64,000 nt of DNA from Dioscorea cayenensis subsp. rotundata (Eukaryota; Streptophyta; Magnoliopsida; Dioscoreales; Dioscoreaceae). Position 1 is the stretch's first letter, and each line of letters opens with the position of its first letter. The notes beneath the pieces are model-generated. The model saw nothing but the letters and a program-made list of their open reading frames with translations. It did no database searches and had not been told where the DNA came from. The position numbers were made by a program, and so were the translations under genes. Location of the stretch: contig NC_052481.1 in the NCBI RefSeq assembly GCF_009730915.1, positions 19,712,386 to 19,776,385 of the forward strand, in the 5' to 3' direction. Shown here piece by piece: positions 39,699-51,743 of this stretch.

Positions 39699-40527
39699 TC
39701 ACCGCATCATCATGCGGGTGCAAAGCCTTGATACATCAGCAGGCCTCACCGGCTTCAACAAGAAATCCTCTGCTCCTTCCTCCAAACATCTGCATTTAAA
39801 TTTCATTTTAACCCTCAAAAATTTCAAAATTCACAAACTTCCTTCAAAAGGGTGTTTTTAATAATAATTTTTCAATACCTCGTGATTCTACTAGGAACAT
39901 TCTCAGAAGACATTATCACTACTGGGATCTCTTTCAGCACAGAAGACTCCTATTAATTTATAAATAATTAAAAAAAACTTTAAAAAAAAAATAAATTTCA
40001 GTTAACGGGTTAACGGGTTGCAAACCTTGACCCGTTTAAGCAAGTCAAACCCAGTCATATCCGGCATCCAATAATCAGTTATTATCATATTCACGTCCGG
40101 TTCCTGCAAAATTTCACCAAGACATAAACTCAGGGACCATTACTAACTTCAACCATTTTACAGGGACATAAATGCAAAATAAAAAATTACAGGGATATAA
40201 CTGCAAAAAAAAATTTAAAAAATTAAATCAATTATTACCAGGCCAAGAAGATCGAGTGCGCGCTGAGCGCTGTCGACGGCGGTGACTGAAAACAAGCGAA
40301 AAAAAAGGAGGAAAAATGTAAGAGAGAGAGAGAGAGAGAGAGACAAAAACGCAAACAGGTGACGCGCAAACAGAGTTCTAAGAAGCATTTCATCAAACAC
40401 CAAGCGAGCAGTAACGAAATTGGGCACCTTTGTGCTTGGAGCTGCGGAGAATCCGGGAGATTACGGCGCGGTCGACGCTGTTGTCGTCCACTGCAAGCAC
40501 ATGCATCTGTTGCTTCGACGACGCCAT
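39699..40527 (-). CDS. Type-A two-component response regulator (cytokinin signalling), short form
   Basis: Five exons on the minus strand: 40527-40428, 40285-40239, 40103-40026, 39949-39879 and 39789-39699. The frame holds and gives 128 residues, almost a bare receiver domain. The key residues are present: acidic pair D14-D15 (LAVDD), phospho-acceptor D59 in [13 protein letters not shown], conserved S89 in VIMSSEN and K111 in LLKPVRP. There is no Myb/GARP output domain, so it is type A, and the very short tail is like ARR16/ARR17 and small rice RRs. Type-A regulators receive phosphate from histidine phosphotransfer proteins and damp cytokinin signalling. The five-exon structure is the common one for this family. 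Confidence 0.95.
40321..40343. repeat. (GA)n microsatellite in intron 1 of the response regulator
   Basis: About eleven GA units on the plus strand (CT on the coding strand), close to the intron 1 acceptor, where it may serve as part of the polypyrimidine tract. Confidence 0.8.
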
Positions 40528-40673
40528 TCGGAAATCGAGAGAAGAAATCGGTGAAAGAGATGGGAGGGATAGAAGGAATATATATAGAGCTGGGAGAAGA
40601 GAGAGAGAAAAGAGAGATCTGGAAGGGGATATGGTAGTGAATGAGAAGGAAGAGGGTTTGACTTAAAAGAGAG

Positions 40674-40684
40674 GATGATGATGT

Positions 40685-40716
<32 letters not shown>

Positions 40717-40810
40717 GGAGCAGTGGATCTGGGAAGAGGACGTCAGCGGATCTAGGGCATGGGTGGGAAGAGGATCCGGGCAGCAGTACCGGAGGAGATC
40801 CGCATCCATT
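40674..40810 (-). promoter_or_regulatory. Proximal upstream region of the response regulator: (GAT)n repeat plus AGATCC cluster
   Basis: A (GAT)n/(ATC)n microsatellite at about 40674-40715 is followed by several GGATCT, AGATCC and GGATCC sites between 40724 and 40804. Type-B ARRs bind AGAT(T/C)-core sites, and type-A genes are their usual targets, so this may be the cytokinin-response region. Motifs seen; function inferred. Confidence 0.4.
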
Positions 40811-41399
40811 TATTATATATTTACTTATTTAATTCTTTTTTATTTACTATTTTATCTATTGTTTTTATTTCCTGAAAATCCATCCCAGACTTTTTTTTTT
40901 TTTTTAATTTGAATAAACCACTATATGATTTTATTAAAAATTAAACATCAGCAGACACAAATATACATAACAGCCTGTCAAAATCACTTGGTTCAAAAGA
41001 TTAGCTGTATCAAAATAAGTCTCTTATATGACGTGTGAAGTGGTGGAAGCTATGTCCCTTAGTTCTGAAACTAGGGTATTTTCTAGTTCCAACCTATTAA
41101 AATCTAACACGTGTCATCAAATCATAATAGAATAAAAAATTAATATCATATAAAACACGTGTCAAAATATGCTATGCTAAATTATAACTGATTTCACAAC
41201 CAACTCATACATCAGATGTAAAAAAAAAACATACAAAAACAAAAATAGATAATAAAAAAAAAGAACTCCTACAACACAAATGTAAAATAAAATAAAATAA
41301 CAACAAACACCGGAACCTAGAAAAACCCCAACCAAAAAGGTGAGAGGAGCAATCAAAAGCTCATGCTGCTAAATTTAAGTATCTCGTTGTCACTTTATG

Positions 41400-41610
41400 A
41401 AAAAGTGGCAATCCTACATATTTTTTTAGAAAGACGACAAGCACCGGAACCCAAAGACGAACACATGAGGGAACAGCACTCACCACCAAACCGTGCGTTC
41501 ACCTTGCGTGAGATAGGGATCGAACTCGGGGAACCACGCTCAACACTCGAAGCGAACACCTTACACAAAGAATCCGATGTCAATAGACCAAATCGTTGGC
41601 TGCATCCTAG
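41400..41610 (-). mobile_element. tRNA-derived SINE-like sequence
   Basis: On the minus strand a TTGGTCTATTGACATCGG block resembles a pol III A box. About 50 bases on, GAGTTCGATCCC matches a B box. The sequence is GC-richer than its surroundings and ends toward a short A run. This is the layout of a plant SINE head with a tRNA-unrelated body. Ends and target duplication are not certain. A frame read on the plus strand here is not a real gene. Confidence 0.5.
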
Positions 41611-43675
41611 ATTTTTTTCATTCTATTGGTTAAATTTATTTTTTAAAAAACAAAAAATATGAAAAACGGATAGAGTGTTAAACTTTGAGTGGGTCCTTTT
41701 AGGTCATTGTTTAAATATTCACTTAAATGTAAAAAATTGAAATAAAATATTAATTTTATACTTGAATTATGTATAACTATGTTAGACATGTTGACTATTG
41801 TTGTTCTGAGTGACTGACATGCATGTGTGTTTAGTACTGTGTCCCATAACTTTTTTAAAAAAATATTAATTCAAAAACCAAATAGTAAAATTATTTTCTA
41901 AAGTATATATATAGGTATTTTTATGTGTAACACTTAATAATAACATAAATGAAACAAGTATAAATATATATATTGATTTTTTTTTTTTACTCATTAGTTT
42001 TTTTAAAAATCAAGTGAAATCACAAGATCTAAATTAGTCAACAATAATATGAGTTTTTTTTAAAATATAAATTAAAAATTACTTATTTAATGCTTGGTAA
42101 ACTAACCGTGTGAAATGTGGATTTGCACCTTTATTGTATTAATAAAGAGGATCTTAGATTTAGGGTTGGGTTGGTAACTTGTCTGTGGGGACATTTAGGA
42201 TTGTGGTACATGAAATAGGTGTGTGGTGGGACCCGTGCGGCGGTCACGTGCTCCGCAGGTGGCTTTATTTATTTATTTATTTATTATTATTATTTTTTTT
42301 TTTATTTTTTTGGTACATTTGTGCGGAAGGCAGGGGAACAGGCAGGCAAACTGTTTGTGTTAGCTTCAATGTCATTGGCTGAAATTACATAATTGTCCTT
42401 CCCTAATGATTTTACTTTTGCATGTTCCAGACCCCCAAAAATTTGTCTGTATCCTCTCTTTTGCATCCCATGAGTTTGACTGTTTTAATATATATATATA
42501 TATATATTTTTTTTTTCTAAAAACATTTAAATATATTTTCTTTATGAAAATAGTAATAATAATAATAATATTTTTTTAATATATTTTTTTATTAATAATA
42601 TTATTATTAATTTTACATTAATTATATTTTGATTTATTAGCATTATATCACACAGCATATCATACGATGTTTATACCTTTATTTGAAAAATAAATTTCAA
42701 TTTCAATTCATACAGAAATATAGACATGTTATGCATGGTTCTATATCAATTTTATTAAAAAAATATAAAATATATCTCCGATATATATTATAATATTTAA
42801 AAAAATATAAACAGAGATATCTGTGATTGTATATTGAAGTTGGTGTGCATGGAAAAAAATGGCTTTTAATTTTTGAAAATTCATATTTACTGTGTGAATT
42901 TTTTCAAAGAAAATCATAGGACAACTACACTACAATAAATAAATAAATAATTTGAAAATGAATGTTGGCTGTGAAATTAGATGCAGATTCAAGCATGTGA
43001 AGACATTAAATAATGGTATGAGTATCAAATAATATACAGAGCTGTACACTATACCGTTCATGTGTGATCTGTTAGATTGAGTAATTAATTGAGTTATTAT
43101 TTTACATTTTTAATGATACATTATTATCCAACAAACTTAGTAATGTTTAAAATTAAATATACATAAATTTGATTTCTAAAAAAAAGAAAAGAAAAAAAGG
43201 GCTTGAAATGAATTGTCTGCTGTTAAGTATTTCTTTACGTATATGACCCCTAAAAAGTTTATAATAAAAAGATATTGTTGCATTTAATTGAAAGTACATA
43301 GAAATGTGATAATTATGGAAACATGAGATATTGATTTACTTATTTAAAAACTATGAGTTGGAAATATGCAATTTGGATTTATTTAATTAAGCCAAAATCT
43401 TAATTTTGGCATCAAGTTGGATCTTAGCTCAAAATTAATCGCTGTATTTAGGTTAAAATCCACATTTTAAAAAAATTTATGAAATTCAAATCCTCTGGAT
43501 TTTAAAAAGATCGTCAACATTAATTCTTTTTCATCATTAATATTTTAAGCTAAAATTTATGAAAATACAATAACGAAATTACATATGTGAATTGTTGTTT
43601 TGTTTTTTTAATTGAAATAATTACCCAAATTTTTTTAAAGAAATATATATGTAAATATAAATACAATAAAAATAA

Positions 43676-43965
43676 GGTTTAATTACCGTACACATCCCTA
43701 TAATTATGTACTTTCTGTTTTTTTTAGTCCTTCTAATATTTTTAGATATAATTAAGTCCTCATATTTGGTCGAGTTGGGTCGTTCTAGTCTACGGTAATA
43801 TTTTTAGGTACAATTAAATTTTTACAATTTACACTTGCCCATCTACACCGCGGATTAGAATGATCTAACTCGACTAAATATGAGGACTTAATTGTGTCTA
43901 AAAATATTGCAAAGACTACAAAGGAAGAAAATACACGATTACAAGGACTTGTACAATAATTAAAC
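43676..43965. mobile_element. MITE of 290 bp with long TIRs and a 10-bp flanking duplication
   Basis: The left end GGTTTAATTACCGTAC pairs with the right end GTACAATAATTAAAC. The arms stay complementary deep into the element (for example AATTAAGTCCTCATATTTGG on the left against the AAATATGAGGACTTAATT block on the right). ATAAAAATAA flanks both sides (43666-43675 and 43966-43975), although its low complexity weakens this evidence. Confidence 0.8.
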
Positions 43966-44311
43966 ATAAAAATAATGAAAACATAAAGATATAATTGCAT
44001 AAGTTTAGAGTTAATACATCAACACACTCATATATACCTTCATTTTGCCTGAGCTCAGTTAATACTTTCTAGAAACTCACTTGATTTTAATAAACTAATA
44101 AACGATCCGCTGGTATTATTATTATAAAAAATAAAAAAATTGCTACAAAACACATAATTTAAATATATAAATCTGTGAATTTTTTTTTTTGAAAATTTTA
44201 AATATAAGACTTCATTCTTTATTCAACCGGGCAATACGGGCATACAAGGTTACCTCAATGATTTGTCCATATATCATAAATCAAAATAACAATGTAAAAT
44301 TTAATTTAGTA

Positions 44312-44344
<33 letters not shown>

Positions 44345-45892
44345 TTGGGATGGAAATTACAAAAAGAAATAATAATATAATAATGTTGGTTAATTTGACT
44401 TGATAGGGAAAGGAGATTCTCGGCGCAGACGGCAGACAGAGTTGAAAGTAAAAAGTAAAAAGTAAATGAAAAGGATTTTAGTATTTTGTATTACATTTAT
44501 TATTTACTTTTGTCAAGACATGACCGTTGATTCTTATTTTTGATACTTTGATAAACGGACAGATTTACATAAATTTTTTACAGTGCGATGAGATTGATGT
44601 GAAAGAGAGAGAATTCCGTTACATGCAACCCTTCTTCAATTAAATTAAAAAAAGAAAATTACTCGTAAGTCCCTGAAAATTTACAATTTTTTCCATCAAT
44701 CCATCTGGTCTATTTTACCTTATATTTATTATTTTTAAAATTTTGTCATTATTATTTAAATATTTTTTTTCTAAAAACCTTCAAAACTAATCTTGTTTGT
44801 CTCTACAGCTTAGTACTCATCAGAAGAGTGCTTGATCAATCACTCGGGGGAAGTGATTAGAATGGACAAATAAAGAGTAGTGACATTTCTATGAGCCGAT
44901 TAAAAATTAATATCATTCCAACTGTTTTTGTGCTCATTTTATATATAAAAAAATTATGATTAAAAGTGAGGTGAGAAAATTAGGTTTATATAAAATTTTA
45001 TTTTCACCATTTCAATGAAAAAAATATTTAAATGAATTTAATTTAAAATAAAAAAATACTGAATTAGAGAAGTGGCACTTTTCCACTTCAGGGCAAATAA
45101 ATATTTGCACTCATGCATGCCTAGCGGATGCAAGGAGGGGGCCCTCTTGGCCTAAGAAAATATTTTATTATATATATGATAATTACAAAAACCCCTTAAA
45201 ACATATATATTTTTTCATTCTACTTCCATTATTTAAAATAAATTAAATAAAAATAATAAAATTATCATATTAAATAAAATTAATGTTGATTGGTAATAAT
45301 GAATAATATGGCTAAGTCAAACATGAATCTTCATAATATTTTTATTTTTAAAGTTTATATTTTAAATATATTTTTATTGAACTTAACTATACATAATTAT
45401 CGAAGGATATCAATATAAAAACAATAACATTAATAAATTTTAAAAAAAATGCAACCTCTCTCTCAAAATCTCAAAAACCCGCAGTCTTTTTCCCAAAAAT
45501 TCTTAAAAAACACAGTCTCTCATTAATCTTGGGATAGTCCTATAGTGCCATAGTAAAATTTAATTTGAAATTGTTTGCAGGTCGCATCCATGGGTGAGTT
45601 TTTTTTTTTCATTGTTTAATAAAATTCATGTTTTATTTTTCATTGTAGAAATTTATCCTTTTTTCCCTTCATTTATACTAAATTTTATTTATTTAATTGT
45701 TTGTTTGATTATTTATAATAATAATTTGTTTTATTAGCTGTTGTGAAAATTTTGGTTATTCATTAAATTATTTGTTAAATAGTTGTTCTATTGAATAATT
45801 GACTATGAATTTATGTTAAGTTAATTTTAAATTGTGTTATTTGTTATTTTGGTTTTTAATTGTTAATTGAGTTAATTATTAATTATTTAGCT

Positions 45893-46510
45893 CAAGGTTT
45901 TCAAATCCAGATCGGGCATCGACCCAGAAAAGATTAGGGGTCAAGGGCCGAGGGTTTGAACCGGGTTGAATCGGGGTCAACAATTTTTATTAAAAAAAAT
46001 CTAAATTTTAGTTATATATAATCAAAAAATAAAAAATTGAAGAATAAAAAATAATAAAAAATGAAAACATGATTTTTAAAATTTTAAACAAGTATTTTAC
46101 ATAAAATAACTATTGAAGTACACTATATTAAAAATGTGAAATACACCAAATGACATAAAAATAAACTAGTACATAATTAATTGAAAATCATAAAAATATT
46201 CAATGAGAATAACAAAGAAATCCATAAAAATTGACACATAAAAATATTCCCTTGGTCTTTCCTTTCCTTAGTTTTATAATTTTACATTATAACCCCCAAA
46301 CATTAATATATTATAAAATAAAATAAGAATTAAAAAAAAATTGTGCAAACTAGGTTGATGACCCAACTGGGTAATCGGGTCACCGGTTTGATTGGCCGGG
46401 TTTCCGGTTCAATCCTGATTTTATTAAAATCCGGTTTTATATATTGGACCAGACCATTTTTAAGGCCAGGTTTGGGTCAACCCGGTCTGGTCTTGGGTCT
46501 GAAAACATTG
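45893..46510. mobile_element. hAT-type MITE, about 618 bp
   Basis: The ends CAAGGTTTTCA and TGAAAACATTG are imperfect inverted repeats, and both subterminal regions are rich in CCGGGTT/GGGTCAAC motifs, as in known plant hAT MITEs. The flanks ATTTAGCT (45885-45892) and ATGTAGCT (46511-46518) match at 7 of 8 bases, the duplication length of hAT elements. The centre is AT-rich and has no transposase. Confidence 0.8.
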
Positions 46511-46518
46511 ATGTAGCT

Positions 46519-48707
46519 ATGGAGAGTTTTTTATACCTAGACCAAAGCGGTATGAAGGGAGAACACATTAATTGGTATAATCACAAGTTTGAATTAACAT
46601 AATTTTATAACATTTATAAATTTTTAAAAGTTGAATTCAGTACCCCTTAATTTTATTTCTAGTTCCGCCATTGACTATCGATGCACTTGTGATTGGGCAC
46701 ACTTGCAACCCGCCCAATGATAATGCTCACGTGGCTTCCACCAATGCACGCTCGCTCCTGGCATGATGCTCGCAAGTGTTCTTACACCTGGCACCAATAT
46801 CTTTTTGCTTAGCTTTGAACTTGGGTGAGTTTACCCCCTTGGAACATACTAATAACTAAGGATTCCAAACTCACCGGTGGCCCAAGTGAATGTTAGCGAT
46901 ATATTTGTAATTTCAAATAAATTTGAATTTAAAAATCAATTATTTGTACAATAAGAAATTTTTTGATATATGAAAAATGTTAGGGATTTTTTTTTTCTGA
47001 AATGCCAAGAATAGGAGGGAGGTTCTATGATGCTTTCTTAAAAAACCTTATATTTATAAATTCAAGGAAAAATGCAGGAAGTTTTATTCTTCCTGGGTAG
47101 TTCCTCTGACATTACATTATTCCAGAGAATCCCTATTTTATCAAGTTTATTCCAATTTCATCCTTGTCGTTTAGTCCGTTAAATTGTTTTCTATATATTA
47201 CCAGAAATGCCTTGTCAGCTGAAAGAAGTAAAAAAAATTTCAAACTCCTATCCGGTCACGTTGACTTTAGGGATGATATATGACCTAATCCTAAGGGACG
47301 ATATATGACCCTCATTCTATAATAAAGCAACTATTCGCATAACTCGAAGATAGAGATCGACGGGGAAAAAGATTGCAGGGAAAAATTTCTCTAGACAATG
47401 TTTGGTCAGACTATAAAGAAAGCGAAGGGGTATGCCAGATAAAAGGGAGGGAATACGGGTATCCTTATGTATATGGTAGCAATTGCCCAAGCGTCCCTTC
47501 CTAATGCTGGCGGTTGGGGGTCATTTTCATTTTTTCACGTTGTGCTGATATTGGCATGATGTTGAGGGTAGTTCTGTAATTTTCAAAGAGAGTTAACAAC
47601 CATTAATAGAATATGGATTGAAAAGTAAAATAAAAATAAATAAAAATAACTTATTATGGACACCAAAACTTGGAGGAATTTTTTGAGGAAACTCAAACTA
47701 TAGAGGGACTATAAGTTACTTCACTGTAGATTCAATCCAAAAAAATTGAATTAATAAAAAAAAATCCAAATAATATTTTATAATTGAAAAACTTCCGCTT
47801 TGTATGGATCAAATATAAAATATACAGAATAATAATTGTATTATATATTGATTATTAGTAAAAAGGCAAAGTTGATGATGAATAAGCACTTCAATCTTGA
47901 TGGGCAGTCTGTGGCACATGATCTCTAATTCTCTATCCTCACGACCCAAATCTTCTTCTGACTCTTTTGTCCTTTGATTCCTAAAAAAAGTAATTTAGAG
48001 AAAATAAAAAAAAAACTCATGATTCCTTACTTAAAAGAAAAGATTATTGTTTTTAAACTATGTAATTTTTGTAATTAGCAAAAAAAGAAAAAATCTTTAA
48101 CGTGTTAATTTTTTGCTTTTTTAGTATAGGTAAAATCATCATTTTATTTTAAAAAATGTCACATAGCATTAAAAAAACATGATTTTGAATGTGGTTTTAT
48201 TTTATTTGTTAGATTTTAATTTTTTTAATAAAATTTTGAAAGAAATTAATAAACTTTAAAAGATATATATTTTTATTTCATGTGGGTTAATTTTTTTAGT
48301 AAAATAATAATTTTATCCTTGTGAATTAACACTGTTAATGATTTATTAATGATTTTTTTATTAGCTTGGAAAACCACATAGTTTTAAAAATAAATTCTTG
48401 TTCTTCTGTTTTTTAAAAGTTCGAACCACAAGTGCTTTTTTTAATGTAATTTTTTTTATTTTATTTATATAATAAAAAATTCAGTAAATTTTATCCACAA
48501 TGTCATAGGGTTTGCAGTACAACTGTATTGATCCAATTATGAAAGATGTTGGTGTAAGATATTTAAAAGATCTCGAATTTAAGTTCTACTGAACACTAGT
48601 AATGAATCGTAGGTTGGAAGTTTGGGTTAATGACCCAAATTCTGTGTCATCCAGTGATGATGTAAAGGTCCCTTGATTATGGATTCTGACTTGTTAGATT
48701 CGTAAAT

Positions 48708-48789
<82 letters not shown>

Positions 48790-48900
48790 ACAATGCTCTG
48801 TTAGAGTAGAAATGAGTCTGTTTCATATTTAATTTTTGAAAATGGGGCAACATTTGGGTTTAGCCATTAATTGCGTAATATTTAATGTCTGTGTTGTTTA
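46519..48900. other. Intergenic DNA with unassigned moderately GC blocks and a long (TA)n
   Basis: Blocks at 46660-46890 and 47000-47590 are less AT-rich and may be old transposon remains, but I could not assign them. A (TA)n microsatellite of about 75 bp runs from 48713 to 48787. No gene seen. Confidence 0.5.
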
Positions 48901-48908
48901 GTAGAGTA

Positions 48909-49163
48909 CTCTCTCCGTTCTTTTTTATCTGTCGTGATTAATCAAATCTCATATACTAAGAAATATAGTTATTTCACAAAATTTTATAAAAAAAGTAGAT
49001 ATCTTTATATCTTCACATTTCACTCTCATATTTAATTCTAAGAAAAGAATTGAAATGAGTGTCAAGGGTAATTTTGGAAAAAGAATTATAAATGCTTCTT
49101 GATGTTAGAAAATAACAGATAAAAAAAAATAGATTTGTGACAGATAAAAAAGAACGGAAGGAG
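48909..49163. mobile_element. Stowaway-type MITE, 255 bp
   Basis: Starts CTCTCTCCGTTCTTTTTTAT and ends ATAAAAAAGAACGGAAGGAG, the classic Stowaway (Tc1/mariner) terminal repeat, flanked on both sides by TA (48907-48908 and 49164-49165). No coding content. Confidence 0.93.
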
Positions 49164-49738
49164 TATTATTTAAGATATTTTATATTTTAAATATTTTTTT
49201 ATCTAGTATCATGGTTCATCAAATGAATGAATGAGTACACTAGCACTCCACATTAGTATAATATTTATGTAGATTTTATTAATAAAATACTATGTAATAT
49301 ATAAAATATTCCAAATAATAATCTATCAGATTAAATATGTACATTTGAGATAGTTATGAATTACTATTTATGAACTCTTGAGGTATTAGTACTGGGTCTA
49401 TGCACAAGGTGTTTTATGTTTGTACTGCAGAGAAAATAAGTTTGAACCTAAACCAGTGAAGAATGAACATACACATAATTTATAAGTAATTCTCTGTACA
49501 GTTTTTTATTTTTCAAAACGTAACCTTTTGATCTTTATATTTTTTTTTCCACTTTTCAGATTCTTATACTATTTCAAATGTGGCCCATTGGTCCATTATG
49601 TTTGCCATTTAATTATGCTGACGTGGCCAACACGTGGCTTTTTTTACATTGGTTAATAATTTTATCCTCACACATGATTTTTTTTAATAAATTAAAAAAT
49701 ATTAAAAATAAAAAAATATCAAATATAACGTAATAATA

Positions 49739-50130
49739 GGCTTTTTTAAATATTACAAAAATTACTAAATTACGCATGTTTGGGATTATTTACCAAAATA
49801 TCTTGAGTTGGTGGAAAACGGTAAACCTTTTCCCGTTTTCAGCTTTTTATTTTTAATTTTTAATATAGAAAAACGGGAGAGGTTCTCCGCTTTTTATTTT
49901 TTTAATTAGGGATTATGAAAAGCGGGAGAAACTCTCCGCTTTTCAAATTGTTTTAAATTTTTAATAAAAATAAAAACGGAGAGTAACTCCTTTTTGTAAA
50001 GCCTTGGATTCCATCCCAGTAATGTTGTTAGCTTTTTAAATTTTTTTGTTTTAAGCCTTGGATTCCTTGTCCCCAGTAATGTTGGTTAGCTTTTAAATTT
50101 TTGTTTTAAAGCCTTGGATTCCTTGTCTCT
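49739..50130 (+). repeat. Left TIR of the MULE, with about three sub-repeats
   Basis: Outer about 250 bases are hairpin-rich (repeated GGAGA/TCTCC blocks in both directions). The inner part has tandem sub-repeats of about 50-55 bp starting at AAGCCTTGGATTCC near 49998, 50053 and 50109. Confidence 0.85.
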
Positions 50131-50163
50131 GACAGTCTTTTGTCTGCGTCATCCAACAAGGAT

Positions 50164-51183
50164 ATGAAAAATATTAGTGGATCTATGATATTACTTCAAT
50201 CATGGGCATGGTATAGGATTTCAAGTATATCCCCTCAAACCCGTGGTATCGTATCCTTTCCTCTGGCTCGTAGGTGAGAGCAAATTAAATTGATAATTCA
50301 TTTTACACTTAATTATAATACATTGAAATTATAATTCATTCTCATTTTTCAGGTGGGCGCACATTGAAGTGGATGATGATAGCCGTAGCAACAAGCACAA
50401 TGTGAAGATATATAGGCAGCTACTAGATCGGTTGGAGATGCAACATGTAATGTTGTTAAAAACCGATAATTCATACACTATATTTTTAGGTATTAATAAT
50501 CATTGATTATTTCGTAAATAATTTTGAACAGCTTTTATATGGCGGCCTTATGATTCGAACGAGATAATTGCACAAGTGCCACATGACATTTTCGCAGATG
50601 CAGACCTTTTATGGACCTGCGTTTACATCATTGATTTGCTTCAAGTTGTTGAGTGGCACCAAAACGGATCGAGCGACAAGACAATTTGCCGCCCAAGGTG
50701 TTCCTCTCGATCCAGTTTGCATTGGACCAACTCATGATCATGATCTTCGTGGTAGAATTGACACAGATTGGGCATTGATGCACGGAAGATGGATTGGATA
50801 CTGGAGAGATAGAGCGTCACGTTGCCTCGACCTCCATGTTCCCTCGCCGAATAACGCAATGTCGGTGGAATATTATGACCGATATACTACTAATACCATA
50901 CTATTTTTTTATCGACGGATCGGGGACCCTGCTGGATCCCTCGATGCGAGAGGGAACACTCTTCCAGCGCCCCTTAGAGCGCTTTCCAACGAGGGTTGTA
51001 GATGTGCCACCACCGAGTCCTCCTCTGCACGACGACGTCATCCAAGATAGTTCTCGGGTCGAACACGACGAGGCACATATTCCCTCGACACTCACATCAC
51101 GAGGGGTACCAAATCATTTCACTCATCCGGATGATATCAACGCTACTCGATCATCTCATCTCCATGGATTTCCTCCAGCTTGA
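50164..51183 (+). pseudogene. Plant mobile domain (PMD) gene of the MULE, frameshifted
   Basis: Likely exons are about 50164-50273, 50353-50446 and from 50532 on. They read ...IVSFPLARRWAHIEVDDDSR, then WRPYDSNEIIAQVPHDIFA, then DADLLWTCVYIIDLLQVVEWHQ, the body of the aminotransferase-like plant mobile domain. Near 50660 an extra A in a CAAAAC run shifts the frame; the other frame continues TDRATRQF, GVPLDPVCIGPTHDHDLRGR and DTDWALMHGRWIGYWRDRA. A second frame change near 50920 leads to a Pro-rich tail ending at 51183. The PMD is found both in host proteins (MAIN, MAIL1) and in transposons; here the TIR context shows the transposon form. The 5' part of the domain was not recognised. It is broken as written. 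Confidence 0.82.
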
Positions 51184-51743
51184 GCCCAGCAGATACTCGG
51201 TTGATTTCGGGATGGACTTTTGTGCGGAATTTATTTGAATATCAACCTCATCATCCACCCATGGGAACGCTGGACAATCTAGTCATTCAACTTCATTTCG
51301 GCAACAAGACTGGGAATCACCTCCAAACCCTTCGTACTTTGCTGCGAACCTGAACACTCCAACACTTTCAAAGAATACGCTGATCTCGGATGAATCATCC
51401 GATGATGACCCGCCACCGAGCGAGCACGAAGACCCTAGGCCACGGGACCCGCTCGACAGAGATATTCACCCACCCTCAATGTTTTACCGAGAGGTGGCAG
51501 TCAGAGACTGATAGAGTAGACTCTTGTATTAGTTGTTGTTTTTTTCTTTATTGTCTACGCGAAACTATCTTAGGTTGATTTTTGCTTGGTGTTCTATGTT
51601 GTGTATTTTTTAAATTTACTTTTTTCTTTGCATTTGTCTTGTCTTCATATGCTTTTAAGAAAAGGCTTTTAATGATAACTCATTGCATGTTATAATTATA
51701 TGAAAGGCTTACATCATTAAAAACATTACAACGAAAAAGACAT

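Larger units (their letters stand above)
40811..45880. other. Transposon-rich, AT-rich intergenic DNA
   Basis: No host gene seen in about 5 kb. Contents I can name are the SINE-like sequence, the 43676-43965 MITE, (TTTA)n at about 42265-42283, (TA)n at about 42491-42507 and (AAT)n at about 44315-44344. Small frames here lack any recognisable domain. Confidence 0.6.

Noticed and set aside
50568-51050. A 160-codon plus-strand frame taken as a complete gene
   Set aside because: Its first residues are out of frame with the PMD domain; only the part after a frameshift matches, so it is part of the PMD pseudogene.
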